A stretch of DNA of 64,000 nt from Pseudonocardia benzenivorans CB1190. GTDB lineage: Bacteria > Actinomycetota > Actinomycetes > Mycobacteriales > Pseudonocardiaceae. The notes beneath the pieces were generated by a model, which saw only the letters and a program-made list of their open reading frames with translations, was not told where the DNA came from and searched no databases. Made by a program: the position numbers and the translations under genes. The stretch lies in contig NC_015312.1 of assembly GCF_000196675.2 (NCBI RefSeq), forward strand, positions 6,836,501 to 6,900,500, in the 5' to 3' direction. Shown in pieces: positions 1-8,508 of the stretch; position 1 is the stretch's first letter; the number at the start of each line of letters is the position of its first letter.

Positions 1-863
1 ATCTCGCGCCGGTCGCCCGTGAGCGGGGCGTCGAGCTCGGGGTCCTCGACGTCGACGCCGCGCTCACCGCGCGGATCGCCGCCGACACCGGGACGACGGC
101 CCTGAGCTCCACGGGCAGCCTGCCGGCGGGCAGGACCGTGCTCGTGCTCTGCGTGACGAACGCCGACGCCGTCCGCTCGGTGATCGACGACGCACTCGGG
201 AACGGCCTGCTCACCGCGGGTTCGGTGGTCATGGACCTGTCCAGCGTGCCCCCGGACTTCGCGGTGGGGCAGGCCGAGCGCCTGGCCCCGGCGGGAGTCG
301 CCTACCTCGACGTCCCGCTCACCGGGGGGATCCCCGCCGCCCGCAGCGGGGAGATGGTCGCGATGGCCGGCGGGGACCGGGACGCCCTCGACACGGTCAC
401 CTGGATCGCCGAGGCGTTCTGCACGAAAGTCGCGTGGACGGGCGCGTCCGGCAACGGCGCGCTGCTCAAGACGATCAACAACTGGATCGGCAACACCGCC
501 GCGCTCGCCGCGATGGAGGGCATCGTGATGCTGCGCCGTGCCGGGCTGACCAACGAGACCATCCTCGAGGTGCTCAACGGCGGCCCCGCGATGACGTACT
601 TCTCCGCGACCCGCTATCCGCGCTACCTCGCCGACCGCGAGGCGTTCTCAGGGGCCGAGCTCGGGCTGGTCACCAAGGACCTGCATATCGCCGCCGAGGC
701 GGCCGGCCACGCGGGCGCGACGCCCGTGGTGAGCCTGCTCGCCAAGGACATCTGGCAGGGCGCGTTGACCCGCTACGGGGCCCACGGCGACATGCTGCGG
801 ATGCTCGACTACGTGAGCCGGTCCACCTTCGGGACCAGCTGGGAGGAGATCGACGGTGTGTGA
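1..863 (+). CDS. NAD(P)-dependent 3-hydroxyisobutyrate dehydrogenase-family oxidoreductase, 5' end outside window
   Basis: The reading frame is open from base 3 to the stop at 861-863, so the gene begins before the window and its Rossmann nucleotide-binding glycine motif is missing here. The visible part shows the end of the NAD-binding domain (VMDLSSVPPD, then YLDVPLTGGIPAARSG, a typical substrate-binding signature) and the all-alpha C-terminal domain with KTINNWIGN, which carries the lysine expected to be catalytic in beta-hydroxyacid dehydrogenases. The family oxidises 3-hydroxyisobutyrate, tartronate semialdehyde or similar beta-hydroxyacids with NAD(P). Its stop overlaps the start of the following hydrolase by 8 bp, so the two are cotranscribed. 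The substrate is not determinable. Family assignment is firm. Confidence 0.85.
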   Translation, partial: LAPVARERGVELGVLDVDAALTARIAADTGTTALSSTGSLPAGRTVLVLCVTNADAVRSVIDDALGNGLLTAGSVVMDLSSVPPDFAVGQAERLAPAGVAYLDVPLTGGIPAARSGEMVAMAGGDRDALDTVTWIAEAFCTKVAWTGASGNGALLKTINNWIGNTAALAAMEGIVMLRRAGLTNETILEVLNGGPAMTYFSATRYPRYLADREAFSGAELGLVTKDLHIAAEAAGHAGATPVVSLLAKDIWQGALTRYGAHGDMLRMLDYVSRSTFGTSWEEIDGV

Positions 864-1671
864 GGAGACCGCCGGCGACGCCGCGGGCCGGCCCGTCGCG
901 TACACGATCGACGGGCAGGGCCCCGCCGTCGTGCTGCTGCACGCGATCGGGCTCGACCGCTCGGTGTGGGACCCCTACCGGGAACGGCTTGCGGCCGGGC
1001 ACACGGTGCTCGCGGTCGACCTGCCCGGCCACGGCGGCTCGGCGCCCCTCGACGACGTCGAGCTGTCCGCGATGGCCGCCTCCGTCGCGGCCGTCCTGCG
1101 GCACGCCGGGGTGGCGGCGGCCCAGGTGGTCGGGGTCTCGATGGGTGGGATGGTGGCCCAGCTGCTCGCCGTCGCCGAACCGGAGCTCGTTTCCGCGCTC
1201 GTCCTGTGCGCCACGGCCTGCACCTTCCCCGACGCCGCCCGCGCGGCACTGCGCGAGCGGGGGCGCGCCGCGCGCGAGACCGGCATGGCGGGGGTCACGG
1301 AGACGACGATCGAGCGCTGGTTCTCACCCGAGGGCCGCACCGGCTCGGTGGCCGGGCAGGTCCGCGCGCTGCTGGCCCGGCAGGACCCGGGGTACTTCGC
1401 GGCCTGCTGGGACGCGATCTCCCGGCTCGACGTCGCCGCCGGCCTGGCAGCCCTCGACCTGCCCGTCCTGGTGTTCACCGGGGACGCCGACATCAGCCTG
1501 CCCCCCGACGCGGCGGAGACGCTCGCCCGCACCGGCCGGGACACGACGACGGTCACCGTCGCGGGCGGATGGCACCTCGGTGCCTACGAGCACCCGGAGC
1601 CCTACCGGGACGCGATCGAGGCCTTCCTCGCCACGCTCCCGACCCACCCGAGCGGCACTGCCCTGGGGTAG
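856..1671 (+). CDS. Alpha/beta-hydrolase (3-oxoadipate enol-lactonase-like)
   Basis: A 271-residue alpha/beta-hydrolase. An oxyanion-hole segment LLHAIGLDRSVWD sits near the N-terminus. The nucleophile elbow is GVSMGG with the catalytic serine, the acid lies in the VFTGDADISLP region, and the late histidine is in GGWHLG. This size and motif set fits the PcaD/BioH/haloperoxidase-type branch, which includes 3-oxoadipate enol-lactonases and other small ester or lactone hydrolases. The GTG start overlaps the upstream dehydrogenase by 8 bp, so the pair probably forms the tail of a catabolic operon running in from the left. The exact substrate is unknown; membership in the fold is certain from the motifs. 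Confidence 0.85.
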   Translation: MCEETAGDAAGRPVAYTIDGQGPAVVLLHAIGLDRSVWDPYRERLAAGHTVLAVDLPGHGGSAPLDDVELSAMAASVAAVLRHAGVAAAQVVGVSMGGMVAQLLAVAEPELVSALVLCATACTFPDAARAALRERGRAARETGMAGVTETTIERWFSPEGRTGSVAGQVRALLARQDPGYFAACWDAISRLDVAAGLAALDLPVLVFTGDADISLPPDAAETLARTGRDTTTVTVAGGWHLGAYEHPEPYRDAIEAFLATLPTHPSGTALG

Positions 1672-1725
1672 GTCCGCACAAGGGCGTCGTTCGCGCGCGA
1701 TCCGGTGTCGCCGCTGGTAGGCCGC

Positions 1726-3321
1726 TCAGGTCGTGGGGCCGGCGCTACGCGGCCGGCGGTCCGCGGCGCGCAGGGGGCCTCCGGATCCGTACTGCATCGT
1801 CGAGGCGTAGCAGGCCAGGTAGAGCGCGAGGAACTGGCTCGGGTCGTCGAGGTCGACGCCGAGCACGTCGAGCACCCGCCGGATCCGGTACGCCACCGTG
1901 TTGCGGTGCAGGTAGAGCTGCTCGGAGGTGCGGCTGACCGATCGGTTGTTCTCCAGGTAGACCCGCAGCGTCGTGGCGTACTCCTTCTGCTTGGCCTTGC
2001 CCAGTCCGGCCAGCGGGGCCATCAGGTCGTCGATGCTGTGCCGGACGGAGCTGGACGAGTACCACTCGACGAGCAGCCTGCTCAGCCCCGGCGCATCGAA
2101 CAGCACCGGCTCGTTCAGCGCGCCGCGCAGCCGGGCGCTCTGCAGGGCGGAGTCCGCCTCGGCCCGGGAGGCGCGCATCCCCTGCAGGCCCTCGTGGGAC
2201 CCGCCGATCCCGCAGAGCACCTCGAGGCCGGGCAGCGACGCGACCATCGCGTCGATCACGGTCTGGGCCGCGGTCCGCAGCCTGCGCAGCTCGGCCGGCC
2301 CGTCGGGACGGCTGCTGCTGCGCAGCAGCAGCACGCCACCCGCGCGGGGTGCCATCGTCCACCGCCCCTCGTGGTGGGCCGCCGTCTGCACCGCGACCCG
2401 GCCGAGGGTCTGCGTGTGGTGGTAGCCGGCGACGGGGTCGTCCTGCGCGAGCGCCGGCAGGTTCGCGAACTCCAGCTGCACGATCTGGTGCCATGCCTCG
2501 ACCCGGACGCCGACGTCGGCGGCGCGGCGGATCAGCGGTCCGCCCTCCTCGGTGGTGGCGTCGAGCAACTGGTTGAGCAGCTCGCCCGCGGACATGAGGG
2601 ACAGCTCGTGCGCGCGTTCGGTCTCGATCGAGCGCCGCGTCATCGCCGCGGCGATCCGCCACATCGCCAGTTGCGCGAGCGCGTCCTCGGCGGCGGTCGT
2701 CGGCTCGCGCTGCAGCCAGGGGCCTTCCGGGTCGGTCAGCACGGCGGGGATCCCGGTCAGCCGCGGGTCCCTGGCCACCAGTTGCAGGCCGAACGTCCGG
2801 GCGGCGCCGCTGCGCCGCAGCAGCGCGGCGTCGGTGAGCTGCTCGGACTCCAGCGCGGCGACCTCGGCGCACACGCCCATGGCTCGATCCAGCAGCGTCG
2901 GCAACTGCGCGTCGAGCATCCGGACGACGGTCGTCAGCAGCCGGGTGACGTCGGCCGGTCTGGTGAGACGGATCAGCGACAGCTCCTCGCGGCGGGCCAA
3001 CGCGACCGCGCTGAGCGAGGGCCGCGGCGCGTCGGACTGCAGGACCAGGCCCGCGACGTCGGCGCCCAGCCGGCGCAGCGCGACGTCGAGCTTGTAGCCC
3101 TGCGCGTCACGCGACGCCGCCCGGCTGAGCACGACCAGCGCCTGCGGCGGGCTCTCGCCGATGTCGTGCAGGTCCTCGGCCAGCCACACAGCCCGGACGT
3201 CACGGTCGGTGGTACCCGCCAGCACGTCCACGAGCGCAGGCTCGCGCCGCTCCAGCTCGGCCAGCACGTCCGACACGGTCAGGCGCACCCATCGGGCTCC
3301 CTGCATCCGGTAGTTCACCAT
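1726..3321 (-). CDS. PucR/CdaR-family transcriptional regulator
   Basis: About 531 residues from the ATG at 3321. The C-terminus has the PucR helix-turn-helix (VYLENNRSVSRTSEQLYLHR followed by NTVAYRIRRV), preceded by a GGDEF-like middle domain and an N-terminal purine-catabolism-regulator domain. An upstream ATG at 3450 would run into the divergent gene, and homologous sequence begins only around SDVLAELERREPAL, so 3321 is preferred; 3306 (MQGARW) is equally possible. PucR proteins sense purine breakdown products or other catabolites and act as activators or repressors of neighbouring catabolic operons. This gene is divergent from the operon at 3441-14648, with about 120 bp between them, and is its obvious candidate regulator. 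The effector is unknown. Confidence 0.88.
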   Translation of the reverse strand: MVNYRMQGARWVRLTVSDVLAELERREPALVDVLAGTTDRDVRAVWLAEDLHDIGESPPQALVVLSRAASRDAQGYKLDVALRRLGADVAGLVLQSDAPRPSLSAVALARREELSLIRLTRPADVTRLLTTVVRMLDAQLPTLLDRAMGVCAEVAALESEQLTDAALLRRSGAARTFGLQLVARDPRLTGIPAVLTDPEGPWLQREPTTAAEDALAQLAMWRIAAAMTRRSIETERAHELSLMSAGELLNQLLDATTEEGGPLIRRAADVGVRVEAWHQIVQLEFANLPALAQDDPVAGYHHTQTLGRVAVQTAAHHEGRWTMAPRAGGVLLLRSSSRPDGPAELRRLRTAAQTVIDAMVASLPGLEVLCGIGGSHEGLQGMRASRAEADSALQSARLRGALNEPVLFDAPGLSRLLVEWYSSSSVRHSIDDLMAPLAGLGKAKQKEYATTLRVYLENNRSVSRTSEQLYLHRNTVAYRIRRVLDVLGVDLDDPSQFLALYLACYASTMQYGSGGPLRAADRRPRSAGPTT

Positions 3322-3375
3322 TGTGCAGCCGGAACAATCAAGGCTCCGAGCTTGTGCACGGCGCCATGGCCGCGG

Positions 3376-3395
3376 GTGGTCCACACCACTAACGT
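3376..3395. promoter_or_regulatory. Inverted repeat and possible -10 between PucR and the catabolic operon
   Basis: GTGGT-ccac-ACCAC (3376-3389) is a short perfect dyad directly followed by TAACGT, which could act as a -10 element for the operon starting at 3441. A direct repeat TTGTGCA occurs at about 3322 and 3354. The position suits an operator, but the dyad is short and nothing else supports it. Confidence 0.3.
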
Positions 3396-3440
3396 CGTCG
3401 CAGATCACGCGAAACGGACCGGACGTGGAAAGGACACTCG

Positions 3441-4433
3441 GTGGCAGCATCGCGTCTCGGCATCCTCCTACTCAGCACCACCGCGCCGGAGCGCATCGGT
3501 CAGATGTCCGCTCGGTGCGAGGACCTCGGTTTCGACGAGGTGTGGCTGGCCGAGGACTACTTCTTCTACGGCGGTTTCAACGCCGCTGCCCAGGCGCTCG
3601 CCGCCACCGGTCGGATCCGGGTCGGGCTCGGGGTGATCTCCTGCGTCGCCCGGCACCCGGCCGCGACGGCGATGGAGATCGCGTCGCTGGAGCGTTCCTT
3701 CCCGGGTCGGCTGTTGCCGGGGATCGGGCACGGCGTCCCGGCCTGGGTGGCGCAGATGGGTCTGACCCCGAAGTCACCGATGCGCGCGCTGACCGAGGCC
3801 GTCACCGGTATCCGGACGTTGCTGACCAGCTCGGAGCCGTTCACGACCGAGGGCGAGTACTTCACCTTCCGCGACGTGGCCCTGTTCCACCCGCCGGGTG
3901 GCGAGGTGCCGCTGTACCTGGGAGTGATCGGGGCCAAGGGCTGCGAGCTGGCCGGCCGGATCGCCGACGGCAACGTGCTGTCGGTACTCGCGCCGACCGA
4001 GTACGTCACGTGGGCGCGCGACCTCGGGCAGCGCGGGATGGCCGCGGCAGGCCGGTCGGGCACGTTCAGCGTCCCGACCTACGTGCTCACCGCGGTGGAC
4101 GAGGACCGCGACCGGGCCCGCCGAGCCGTGCGCGAGTCGCTGGCGTTCTACCTGGACGCGATCGGCCCGACCCCGCTGACCGGCGCGATCGGCATCAACG
4201 ACACCGTCGCCGAGCTGGCCGCCGGCGGCTTCGCCGCGCTCGTCGACGGCATGCCGGACGAGTGGGTCGACCGACTGGCGATCTGCGGCACCCCTGACGA
4301 GGTGGCCAAGCGGATCGAGCAGTACTGGGCCGCGGGCGCCGACAGTGTCGTCCTCTCGCCACAGCCTGCCGACACCGTCGGGTCCCAGCTCGAGCTGATC
4401 GCCGCCGAGGTGCTGCCGCGGTTGAGCCGGTGA
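3441..4433 (+). CDS. LLM-class flavin- or F420-dependent oxidoreductase
   Basis: A 330-residue luciferase-like (bacterial luciferase/Mer family) TIM-barrel oxidoreductase. It opens with RLGILLLSTTAPERIGQM, continues with GFDEVWLAEDYFFYGG and RIRVGLGVISC, and ends with the conserved CGTPDEVAKRIEQYWAAGAD segment. The GTG start at 3441 is preceded by GGAAAGGAC. The arrangement resembles F420-dependent Mer-like enzymes more than the FMNH2-dependent RutA branch, but the cofactor cannot be settled by eye. It is the first gene of a tightly packed operon and overlaps the DUF917 gene by 4 bp (GTGA). In this context it probably reduces or oxygenates a ring intermediate; that role is inference. Confidence 0.85.
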   Translation: MAASRLGILLLSTTAPERIGQMSARCEDLGFDEVWLAEDYFFYGGFNAAAQALAATGRIRVGLGVISCVARHPAATAMEIASLERSFPGRLLPGIGHGVPAWVAQMGLTPKSPMRALTEAVTGIRTLLTSSEPFTTEGEYFTFRDVALFHPPGGEVPLYLGVIGAKGCELAGRIADGNVLSVLAPTEYVTWARDLGQRGMAAAGRSGTFSVPTYVLTAVDEDRDRARRAVRESLAFYLDAIGPTPLTGAIGINDTVAELAAGGFAALVDGMPDEWVDRLAICGTPDEVAKRIEQYWAAGADSVVLSPQPADTVGSQLELIAAEVLPRLSR

Positions 4434-5518
4434 CGGCGGTCGAGGTGGGCATGCAGATCGACCTGGACAACCTGCCGGCACTCTCCCTGGGCTGCACCGT
4501 CTTCGCCGGGGGCGGCGGCGGGGACCCGCGCATCGGCGAGCTCATGGCGATGGAGGCGATCCACCGGCTCGGACCCGTCGAGGTACTGCCGCTGGAGGCG
4601 CTCGACGACGACGACCTGATCATGCCGTGCGGGATGATCGGGGCCCCGACGGTGATGGTGGAGAAGATTCCGAACGGAGCGGAGGGGCGGGTCATCCGCG
4701 AGGCCTACGAGGGCCGTTTCGGCCGGCACGTCGCCGCGGTGATGCCGTTCGAGATGGGCGGGATCAACGGCGTACTGCCGGTGGCGTGGGCCGCCTACGC
4801 CGGCCTGCCGCTGCTCGACGCGGACTTCATGGGCCGCGCCTTTCCCGAGCTGCAGATGCTCACCCCGCACCTGTACGGGATGTCCGGCTCGCCGGCGGTG
4901 ATCACCGACGAGCGGCTGCAGACCATCGTGTTCAACACCCGCGACAACATCTGGCTCGAACGGCTCGTCCGCAACTGCGTGGCCACGCTCGGTGGGTCCG
5001 CCTGCGGCGGCCTCTACCCGATGACGGCCGGGGCCGCGCGCCGGCCTGCCATCACCGGCACGGTGACGCGGGCCATCCGGATGGGCGAGGCGATCCGGCG
5101 CGGGGGCGAGGACCCGCTCTCCGCGATCGGGCAGGTCGCGCCGCTGACCCGGCTCGGTCAGGGCAAGGTCGTCGACATCGAGCGGCGCACCAGCGGCGGT
5201 TTCGTCCGCGGCTCCGCGCTGGTCGAGGGCCTCGCCGCGGACAAGGGTCGGCTCTTCCGGCTGGAGTTCCAGAACGAGAACCTCGTCGTGCTCGAAGACG
5301 GGGAGCCGCTCGCGACGGTCCCGGACATCATCACGCTGCTCGACCTCCACACCGGCCATGGGATCGTCACCGAGGGCATCCGCTACGGGCAGCGGATCGA
5401 GATCGTCGCGTTCCCCTCGCCCGAGGTGTGGACGAGCCCCGAGGGACTCTCGGCGGTGGGTCCGCGGGCCTTCGGCTACGACTTCGACTACGTCGCGGTG
5501 GGGGTTCGCCATGGCTGA
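4430..5518 (+). CDS. DUF917 (S-methyl-thiohydantoin desulfurase-like) protein
   Basis: A 362-residue protein with the DUF917 signature: LGCTVFAGGGGGDP at the N-terminus, MPCGMIGAPTVMVEKIPNG, and AVMPFEMGGINGVLPVAWAA, then a C-terminal beta-rich half (RRTSGGFVRGSALVEG). DUF917 proteins almost always sit beside a hydantoinase A/oxoprolinase partner, as here, and the family is now named after a thiohydantoin desulfurase. It is expected to form a heteromeric amidohydrolase or lyase with the next gene. The GTG start overlaps the upstream monooxygenase stop by 4 bp and its own end overlaps the next ATG by 8 bp. Family is firm; reaction in this pathway is not known. Confidence 0.88.
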   Translation: MTAVEVGMQIDLDNLPALSLGCTVFAGGGGGDPRIGELMAMEAIHRLGPVEVLPLEALDDDDLIMPCGMIGAPTVMVEKIPNGAEGRVIREAYEGRFGRHVAAVMPFEMGGINGVLPVAWAAYAGLPLLDADFMGRAFPELQMLTPHLYGMSGSPAVITDERLQTIVFNTRDNIWLERLVRNCVATLGGSACGGLYPMTAGAARRPAITGTVTRAIRMGEAIRRGGEDPLSAIGQVAPLTRLGQGKVVDIERRTSGGFVRGSALVEGLAADKGRLFRLEFQNENLVVLEDGEPLATVPDIITLLDLHTGHGIVTEGIRYGQRIEIVAFPSPEVWTSPEGLSAVGPRAFGYDFDYVAVGVRHG

Positions 5519-7076
5519 GCGCGGCCGGCTGCGCGTCGGCATCGACGTCGGCGGCACCAACACCGACGCCGTGATCATCGACGACCAGGCCAAGCTACTG
5601 GCGAAGGTCAAGCACCCCACCACGTCCGACGTCACGACGGGCATCCTCTCGGCGCTGCGCCTGGTGCTCGCCCAGCTCGACGGCGCCGCCGCAGGCATCA
5701 GTCACGTGATGCTGGGCACGACCCACGCCACCAACGCGATCCTGGAGCGCCGCAACCTCAACAGGGTCGCCGCGATCCGCCTCGGTGGCCCTGCGACGCA
5801 CTCGGTCCCGCCGCTGGCGGCGTGGCCGGCCGATCTGCGCGCGGCGGTCTCCTGCGGCGCGACGATCGTCGACGGCGGGGTCGAGATGACCGGGGAGCCG
5901 ATCGTCCCGCTCGACGAGGACGCGGTGCGCCGCTTCCTCGACGAGGTGGCCGAGCAGGCCGAGGGGGTGGCGATCTCCGGGGTCTTCTCGCCCGTGCTGT
6001 CCGACCAGGAGTACCGGGTCGAGGAGCTGGTCCGGGAGGTGCTCGGCGACGTCCCGGTCTCGCTCAGCCACGAGATCGGCTCGCTGGGGCTGCTGGAGCG
6101 GGAGAACGCGTGCGTGCTCAACGCCGCGCTGGTCGCGGTGGCGGCCAGGGTGACCGCCGGGCTGGGCGACGCGATGACCGTCAACGGGATCTCGGCCGAG
6201 GCCTACATCGCGCAGAACGACGGCACCCTGATGAGCCTGGACTACGTGCGCCGCTACCCGATCCTCACCATCGGCAGCGGTCCCACCAACAGCATGCGCG
6301 GGGCCAGCTACCTGACCGGGGCGACCGACGCGCTGGTCGTGGACGTGGGCGGCACGTCGACCGACATCGGCATCCTCACCGCCGGCTTCCCGCGGGAGTC
6401 GTCCACCGCGGTCGAGATCGGCGGGGTGCGGACGAACTTCCGGATGCCCGACCTGGTCTCGCTGGCCATCGGCGGCGGCACGATCGTCGGCCCGGCCGGC
6501 GACGACGTGCAGCTCGGGCCGGGCAGCGTCGGGTACCGCCTCACCTCCGAGGCGCTGGTCTTCGGCGGGACGGTGCCCACGTTGACCGACGCGATCGTCG
6601 CCGCCGGCCGGGCCCACGGCATCGGCGACCCCTCCCGCACCGCCGCGCACGAGCGGCTGCTGCGCCGGGCCGTCGCCGCGTCCGACGCCCGGATCGAGGA
6701 GGGCGTGGACCGGGTGAAGACGTCCGGCCGTGAGCTGCCGCTGATCGCCGTGGGTGGGGGCAGCGGGCTCATCCCCGACTCGCTGGCCGGGGTGGCCGGC
6801 GTCGAACGGCCGGAGAACTACGACGTCGCCAACGCGATCGGTGCGGCGATCGCGTCGGTGTCCGGTGAGCTCGACCGCGTCTTCGCCTACGGCAAGGACG
6901 GCCGCGACGAGGCCATCGCCGAGGCCGTCCGGTTGGCCAGGGACGAGGCGATCCGCGCGGGCGCCGATCCAGGGCACGTCGAGGTGGTCGAGATCGAGGA
7001 GGTCCCGTTGGCCTATCTCACCGATCCGGTCGCCAGGGTCCGGGTGAAGGCCGCCGGGCCGTTGAAGACACATTGA
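5511..7076 (+). CDS. Hydantoinase/oxoprolinase (HyuA-like) ATP-dependent amidohydrolase subunit
   Basis: 521 residues from the ATG at 5511. The N-terminal actin-fold phosphate loop is GIDVGGTNTDAV, the Hydant_A_N part carries MLGTTHATNAILERR, and the core has ALVVDVGGTSTDIGIL and AIGGGTIVGPAG, ending with LIAVGGGSGLIPDSL. The family opens hydantoin, 5-oxoproline or N-methylhydantoin-type lactam rings using ATP. The polypeptide is shorter than full HyuA/oxoprolinase alpha chains, as usual for the version paired with DUF917. The frame stays open further upstream, but the 5511 ATG fits both the family N-terminus and the 8-bp overlap with the previous gene. A 107-bp gap separates it from the next gene, which has its own strong ribosome-binding site. 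Confidence 0.9.
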   Translation: MAERGRLRVGIDVGGTNTDAVIIDDQAKLLAKVKHPTTSDVTTGILSALRLVLAQLDGAAAGISHVMLGTTHATNAILERRNLNRVAAIRLGGPATHSVPPLAAWPADLRAAVSCGATIVDGGVEMTGEPIVPLDEDAVRRFLDEVAEQAEGVAISGVFSPVLSDQEYRVEELVREVLGDVPVSLSHEIGSLGLLERENACVLNAALVAVAARVTAGLGDAMTVNGISAEAYIAQNDGTLMSLDYVRRYPILTIGSGPTNSMRGASYLTGATDALVVDVGGTSTDIGILTAGFPRESSTAVEIGGVRTNFRMPDLVSLAIGGGTIVGPAGDDVQLGPGSVGYRLTSEALVFGGTVPTLTDAIVAAGRAHGIGDPSRTAAHERLLRRAVAASDARIEEGVDRVKTSGRELPLIAVGGGSGLIPDSLAGVAGVERPENYDVANAIGAAIASVSGELDRVFAYGKDGRDEAIAEAVRLARDEAIRAGADPGHVEVVEIEEVPLAYLTDPVARVRVKAAGPLKTH

Positions 7077-7183
7077 CCTGTGCCGGCCGCACAGGTGGGA
7101 CGACGACCTCGTGCAGCCGGCACACAGCCCATCGGCTGACCGTTCCCAACTTCGGCCGACACGACCGTCGGAAAGGAGGTGTC

Positions 7184-8035
7184 ATGGAACTGAGTACAGC
7201 GGACTCGGTCGACGAGGCCCTCGACGAGTTGTCGCGGCGCGGCGAGCGGTGCCGGGTCCTCGCGGGTGGCACCGACGTGATGATCCAGCTCGCCCGCCGG
7301 GAGATCGCACCGGAGCACCTGCTGCACGTCGAGCGGCTCGGCGAGCTGCGGGCTGTCGAGACCGACGGCAGCACCCGGCTCGGCGCGCTGGTGACCCACC
7401 GAGACCTGGCCGTCGGCCGGCTCGGACCCGGCTACGCCGCGGTCGCGGAGTCGGCCGCCACCGTCGGCGGCCTGCAGACCCAGGTCGTCGGCACGATCGG
7501 CGGCAACGTCTGCAACGCCTCGCCCGCCGCGGACACGTTGCCCGCGCTGCTCGTGCACGACGCCGAGGTGACGCTGCGCAGCGTGCGGGGGAGCCGGACC
7601 GTCCCGCTGGCCGAGTTCGTCGTCGGCAGGCGGGTCACCACGCGGGCGCCCGACGAGCTGCTCACCACGATCACCCTGGGCCGGCCCGCACCGCGCACCG
7701 GGGACGTCTATCTCAAGGTCGGCAGGCGCAGCGCGATGGAGGTGGCGATCGTCGGGCTCGCGGCACGGCTGACGTTCGACGGCACCGGCGTCGTCACCGA
7801 CGCCCGGATCGCCGTCGCATCGGTGGGACCGCGCCCGCTGCGCTCGGTCGGCGCCGAGACGGCCCTCGTCGGCGGCACCGGGGACGCGGAGTCGGTCCAC
7901 GCGGCCGCGAAGGCACTGCTGCAGGACGTCGACCCGATCGACGACGTGCGCGGGACCGCGGACTACCGGCGCCGCGTGATCCCCGGGCTGCTCGGTAGGG
8001 CCGTCCGGGTCTGCGCACAGCGAGCGGAGGGATGA
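7184..8035 (+). CDS. Molybdenum hydroxylase I, FAD-binding medium subunit
   Basis: 283 residues, a CoxM/XdhB-type FAD-binding subunit. The FAD segment LAGGTDVMIQLARR is followed by LGALVTHRDLA, TVGGLQTQVVGTIGGNVCNASPAAD (the TxGGN flavin loop) and the CO_deh_flav_C domain ending QDVDPIDDVRGTADYRR. The ATG at 7184 lies just after AAAGGAGGTGTC, an excellent ribosome-binding site, so this is chosen over an upstream in-frame start. It should pass electrons from the iron-sulfur subunit encoded next to FAD and then to an acceptor. The gene overlaps the next by 4 bp (ATGA), and the three subunits of set I run FAD-FeS-Mo. Confidence 0.93.
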   Translation: MELSTADSVDEALDELSRRGERCRVLAGGTDVMIQLARREIAPEHLLHVERLGELRAVETDGSTRLGALVTHRDLAVGRLGPGYAAVAESAATVGGLQTQVVGTIGGNVCNASPAADTLPALLVHDAEVTLRSVRGSRTVPLAEFVVGRRVTTRAPDELLTTITLGRPAPRTGDVYLKVGRRSAMEVAIVGLAARLTFDGTGVVTDARIAVASVGPRPLRSVGAETALVGGTGDAESVHAAAKALLQDVDPIDDVRGTADYRRRVIPGLLGRAVRVCAQRAEG

Positions 8036-8508
8036 GCGCGGTGGACGTCACGTTGACCGTCAACGGCAGGCAGGCGCAGGTCGAGATCGAGCCGGCCGAG
8101 ACGCTGCTGGGGATGCTGCGCGAGCGGCTGCGGCTGACCGGCACCAAGGAGGGCTGCAACGAGGGCGAGTGCGGCGCGTGCACGGTGCTGGTCGACGGGC
8201 TGCCCGTGGACTCGTGCATCTATTCGGCCGCCGCCACGTCCGGGCGCTCGGTCGAGACCGTCGAGGGCCTCGCCGACGACGACCTCGGTCGCGAGCTGCA
8301 GGCCGCGTTCGTCGCCGCCGGCGGCGTGCAGTGCGGGTTCTGCACACCCGGGTTCCTGACGACCCTCGTCGCCGTGCTGCGGGAGAACCCCGAACCGTCC
8401 GAGCCGGAGCTGCGCGAGGCGCTGGCCGGCAACATCTGCCGCTGCACCGGCTACAGCCAGATCCTCGACGCGGTCGCCGCGACGATCTCCGGGAGGAACC
8501 GACGATGA
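8032..8508 (+). CDS. Molybdenum hydroxylase I, [2Fe-2S] small subunit
   Basis: A 158-residue CoxS/XdhC-type iron-sulfur subunit. The plant-ferredoxin-like cluster is CNEGECGACTVLVDG with a fourth cysteine in VDSC; the C-terminal helical cluster has CGFCTPGFL and NICRCTGYSQI. These two [2Fe-2S] centres connect the molybdenum site of the large subunit with FAD in the medium subunit. Start and stop both overlap neighbours by 4 bp, indicating translational coupling within set I. Confidence 0.95.
   Translation: MSAVDVTLTVNGRQAQVEIEPAETLLGMLRERLRLTGTKEGCNEGECGACTVLVDGLPVDSCIYSAAATSGRSVETVEGLADDDLGRELQAAFVAAGGVQCGFCTPGFLTTLVAVLRENPEPSEPELREALAGNICRCTGYSQILDAVAATISGRNRR

Noticed and set aside
5358..5510. 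Upstream extension of the HyuA-like gene
   Set aside because: The frame is open, but the extra residues lie inside the DUF917 gene, and the family N-terminus starts at the ATG at 5511.
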